In this document: one piece after another, positions 23,251 through 24,184 of the stretch
Position numbering within the stretch: the stretch's first letter is position 1
How the letters are laid out: the number at the start of each line of letters is the position of its first letter
Source: CAYNUJ01 sp964573255
Lineage (GTDB): Bacteria > Bacteroidota > Ignavibacteria > Ignavibacteriales > Melioribacteraceae
DNA: 24,184 nt
Direction of reading: 5' to 3'
Assembly (NCBI GenBank): GCA_964573255.1
Contig: CAZNJB010000045.1
Coordinates: 1 to 24,184 of the forward strand
The notes under the pieces: generated by a model
Databases searched by the model: none
The model's input: only the letters and a program-made list of their open reading frames with translations
Told to the model about the DNA's origin: nothing
Made by a program: the position numbers and the translations under genes

Positions 23251-24042
23251 ATGAAAGTGCTAAGTAAAATAATTCAATATCAAATAAATGATACTATTAG
23301 AAGTAAATGGCTGTTTATTTTTAACGCTGTTTTCTTCGCAATGAATTTCGGAATTATTGATTTATCGAATGATATAAATAAAGCCGAATTGGGTTTATTA
23401 AATGTAACGATTTTATTGATTCCTCTTGTAGCGGTTATTTACGGGATTATTTTCTACTATAATTCGCAAGAGTATATTATTACTATGCTCTCTCAACCGA
23501 TTGAAAGGAAAACACTCTTTACCGGATTATATTTGGGAATCATTATACCTTTCTCAGCCGGGTTGATTTTGGACATAGTTTTACCTGTTATTCTTATGGG
23601 TAAAGTCGGTGTATTATTTGACGGAATTTATTTGTTGATTCTTCTGTCTGCAATTATGCTTTATATGATATTTACCGGTTTGGCACTTGCAATTGGCACC
23701 ACGAATAATAATAGAATGAAGGGGATTGGACTTTCCTTGGGTGCATGGCTTTTCTTTTCGCTAATATATGACGGAATATTCATATTAATATTGAATTACT
23801 TCAAGGATTATAATTTCAATGATTATCTCTTTTTCGTTGTGTTTCTAAATCCGATTGATTTAAGCAGGATCTCTGTTATCCTTAATTTAGATTATTCCGC
23901 TATGATGGGATACACGGGAGCATTATTCAATAAAATGCTTGGAAGTTACTGGGGAGTATTTTATTCTTTGCTTGTTTCTTTTCTTTGGATTGTTATCCCG
24001 TTTATTTTTGCAAGCAAGAAATTCCGGAATAAAGATTTTTGA
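23251..24042 (+). CDS. nosY: NosY ABC-2-type membrane permease
   Basis: The 263-residue membrane protein has six hydrophobic segments in the ABC-2 permease pattern. The N-terminus KIIQYQINDTIRSKWLFIFNAVFF and the YNSQEYIITMLSQPIERKTLFTGLY segment are typical of NosY. It forms the membrane part of the NosFY transporter, which acts in copper-centre maturation. The ATG at 23251 is preferred because AAGGG lies about 7 bases upstream; the ATG at 23245 overlaps the nosF stop but sits too close to that site. This is the last nos gene in the window, and no clear terminator is seen in the 142 bases that follow. Confidence 0.93.
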   Translation: MKVLSKIIQYQINDTIRSKWLFIFNAVFFAMNFGIIDLSNDINKAELGLLNVTILLIPLVAVIYGIIFYYNSQEYIITMLSQPIERKTLFTGLYLGIIIPFSAGLILDIVLPVILMGKVGVLFDGIYLLILLSAIMLYMIFTGLALAIGTTNNNRMKGIGLSLGAWLFFSLIYDGIFILILNYFKDYNFNDYLFFVVFLNPIDLSRISVILNLDYSAMMGYTGALFNKMLGSYWGVFYSLLVSFLWIVIPFIFASKKFRNKDF

Positions 24043-24184
24043 TGTTTTGTGTTCGAGTTTGTGAGATAGTCTTTAAGAAATTACTTGTAAGTATACAATT
24101 TAATTCTTAGAAAATTAGGGCGTATAAAGATTTAGTAATATTATTGATTACAATCGGTTAAAAACATTTGAGTAATGTCTTAAC

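Overview
The window looks like chromosomal DNA from an Ignavibacteria/Melioribacter-type bacterium (Bacteroidota-Chlorobiota-Ignavibacteriota group). Three genes end in a type IX secretion (T9SS) sorting domain with the NYPNPFNPTT signature that is very common in that lineage. There is also a clade II (Sec-type) nitrous oxide reductase operon, and the DNA is AT-rich. The lineage is inferred from protein style; no rRNA gene is present.

Region 1 (about 1-4300, + strand) appears to be the distal part of an integron-type gene-cassette array. A truncated PQQ-like propeller protein and an FG-GAP propeller protein, both with nearly identical T9SS tails, are each followed by a 132-bp attC-like site (888-1019 and 2734-2865). 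The start of the second cassette is the exact complement of its own attC 5' core site, as expected for a circularisable cassette. A YwqK/MORN-type repeat protein forms the third cassette. It is followed by a likely truncated zinc-ribbon gene and a small three-helix membrane protein. No integrase is in the window; it would be expected upstream.

Region 2 (about 4450-17190, - strand) is a complete reductive pyrimidine degradation block. In transcription order it holds a CoA-acylating (methyl)malonate-semialdehyde dehydrogenase, a beta-ureidopropionase, a class III aminotransferase, a T9SS-secreted BNR/Asp-box propeller, PreT, PreA, dihydropyrimidinase and an NCS1 nucleobase transporter. Together these import uracil or thymine, reduce it, open the ring, remove the carbamoyl group, transaminate beta-alanine or beta-aminoisobutyrate, and deliver acetyl-CoA or propionyl-CoA. 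A good promoter with an overlapping palindrome lies upstream of the dehydrogenase gene. The gene borders carry several families of interspersed palindromic repeats, one of which supplies the last codons of preT. A 1.15-kb gene-free stretch at 13558-14707 is mostly such repeats, including a 256-bp unit present twice.

Region 3 (about 17700-24042, + strand) is a compact nos operon: a lipoprotein cytochrome c, nosZ, a strong hairpin terminator, a NosB-type membrane protein, nosL, nosD, nosF and nosY. NosZ reduces N2O to N2, the cytochrome is a likely electron donor, and NosL/D/F/Y serve copper-centre assembly. No nosR, nosX or Tat signal is present, as is typical for clade II systems. The two large gene blocks diverge from a 632-bp AT-rich intergenic region.
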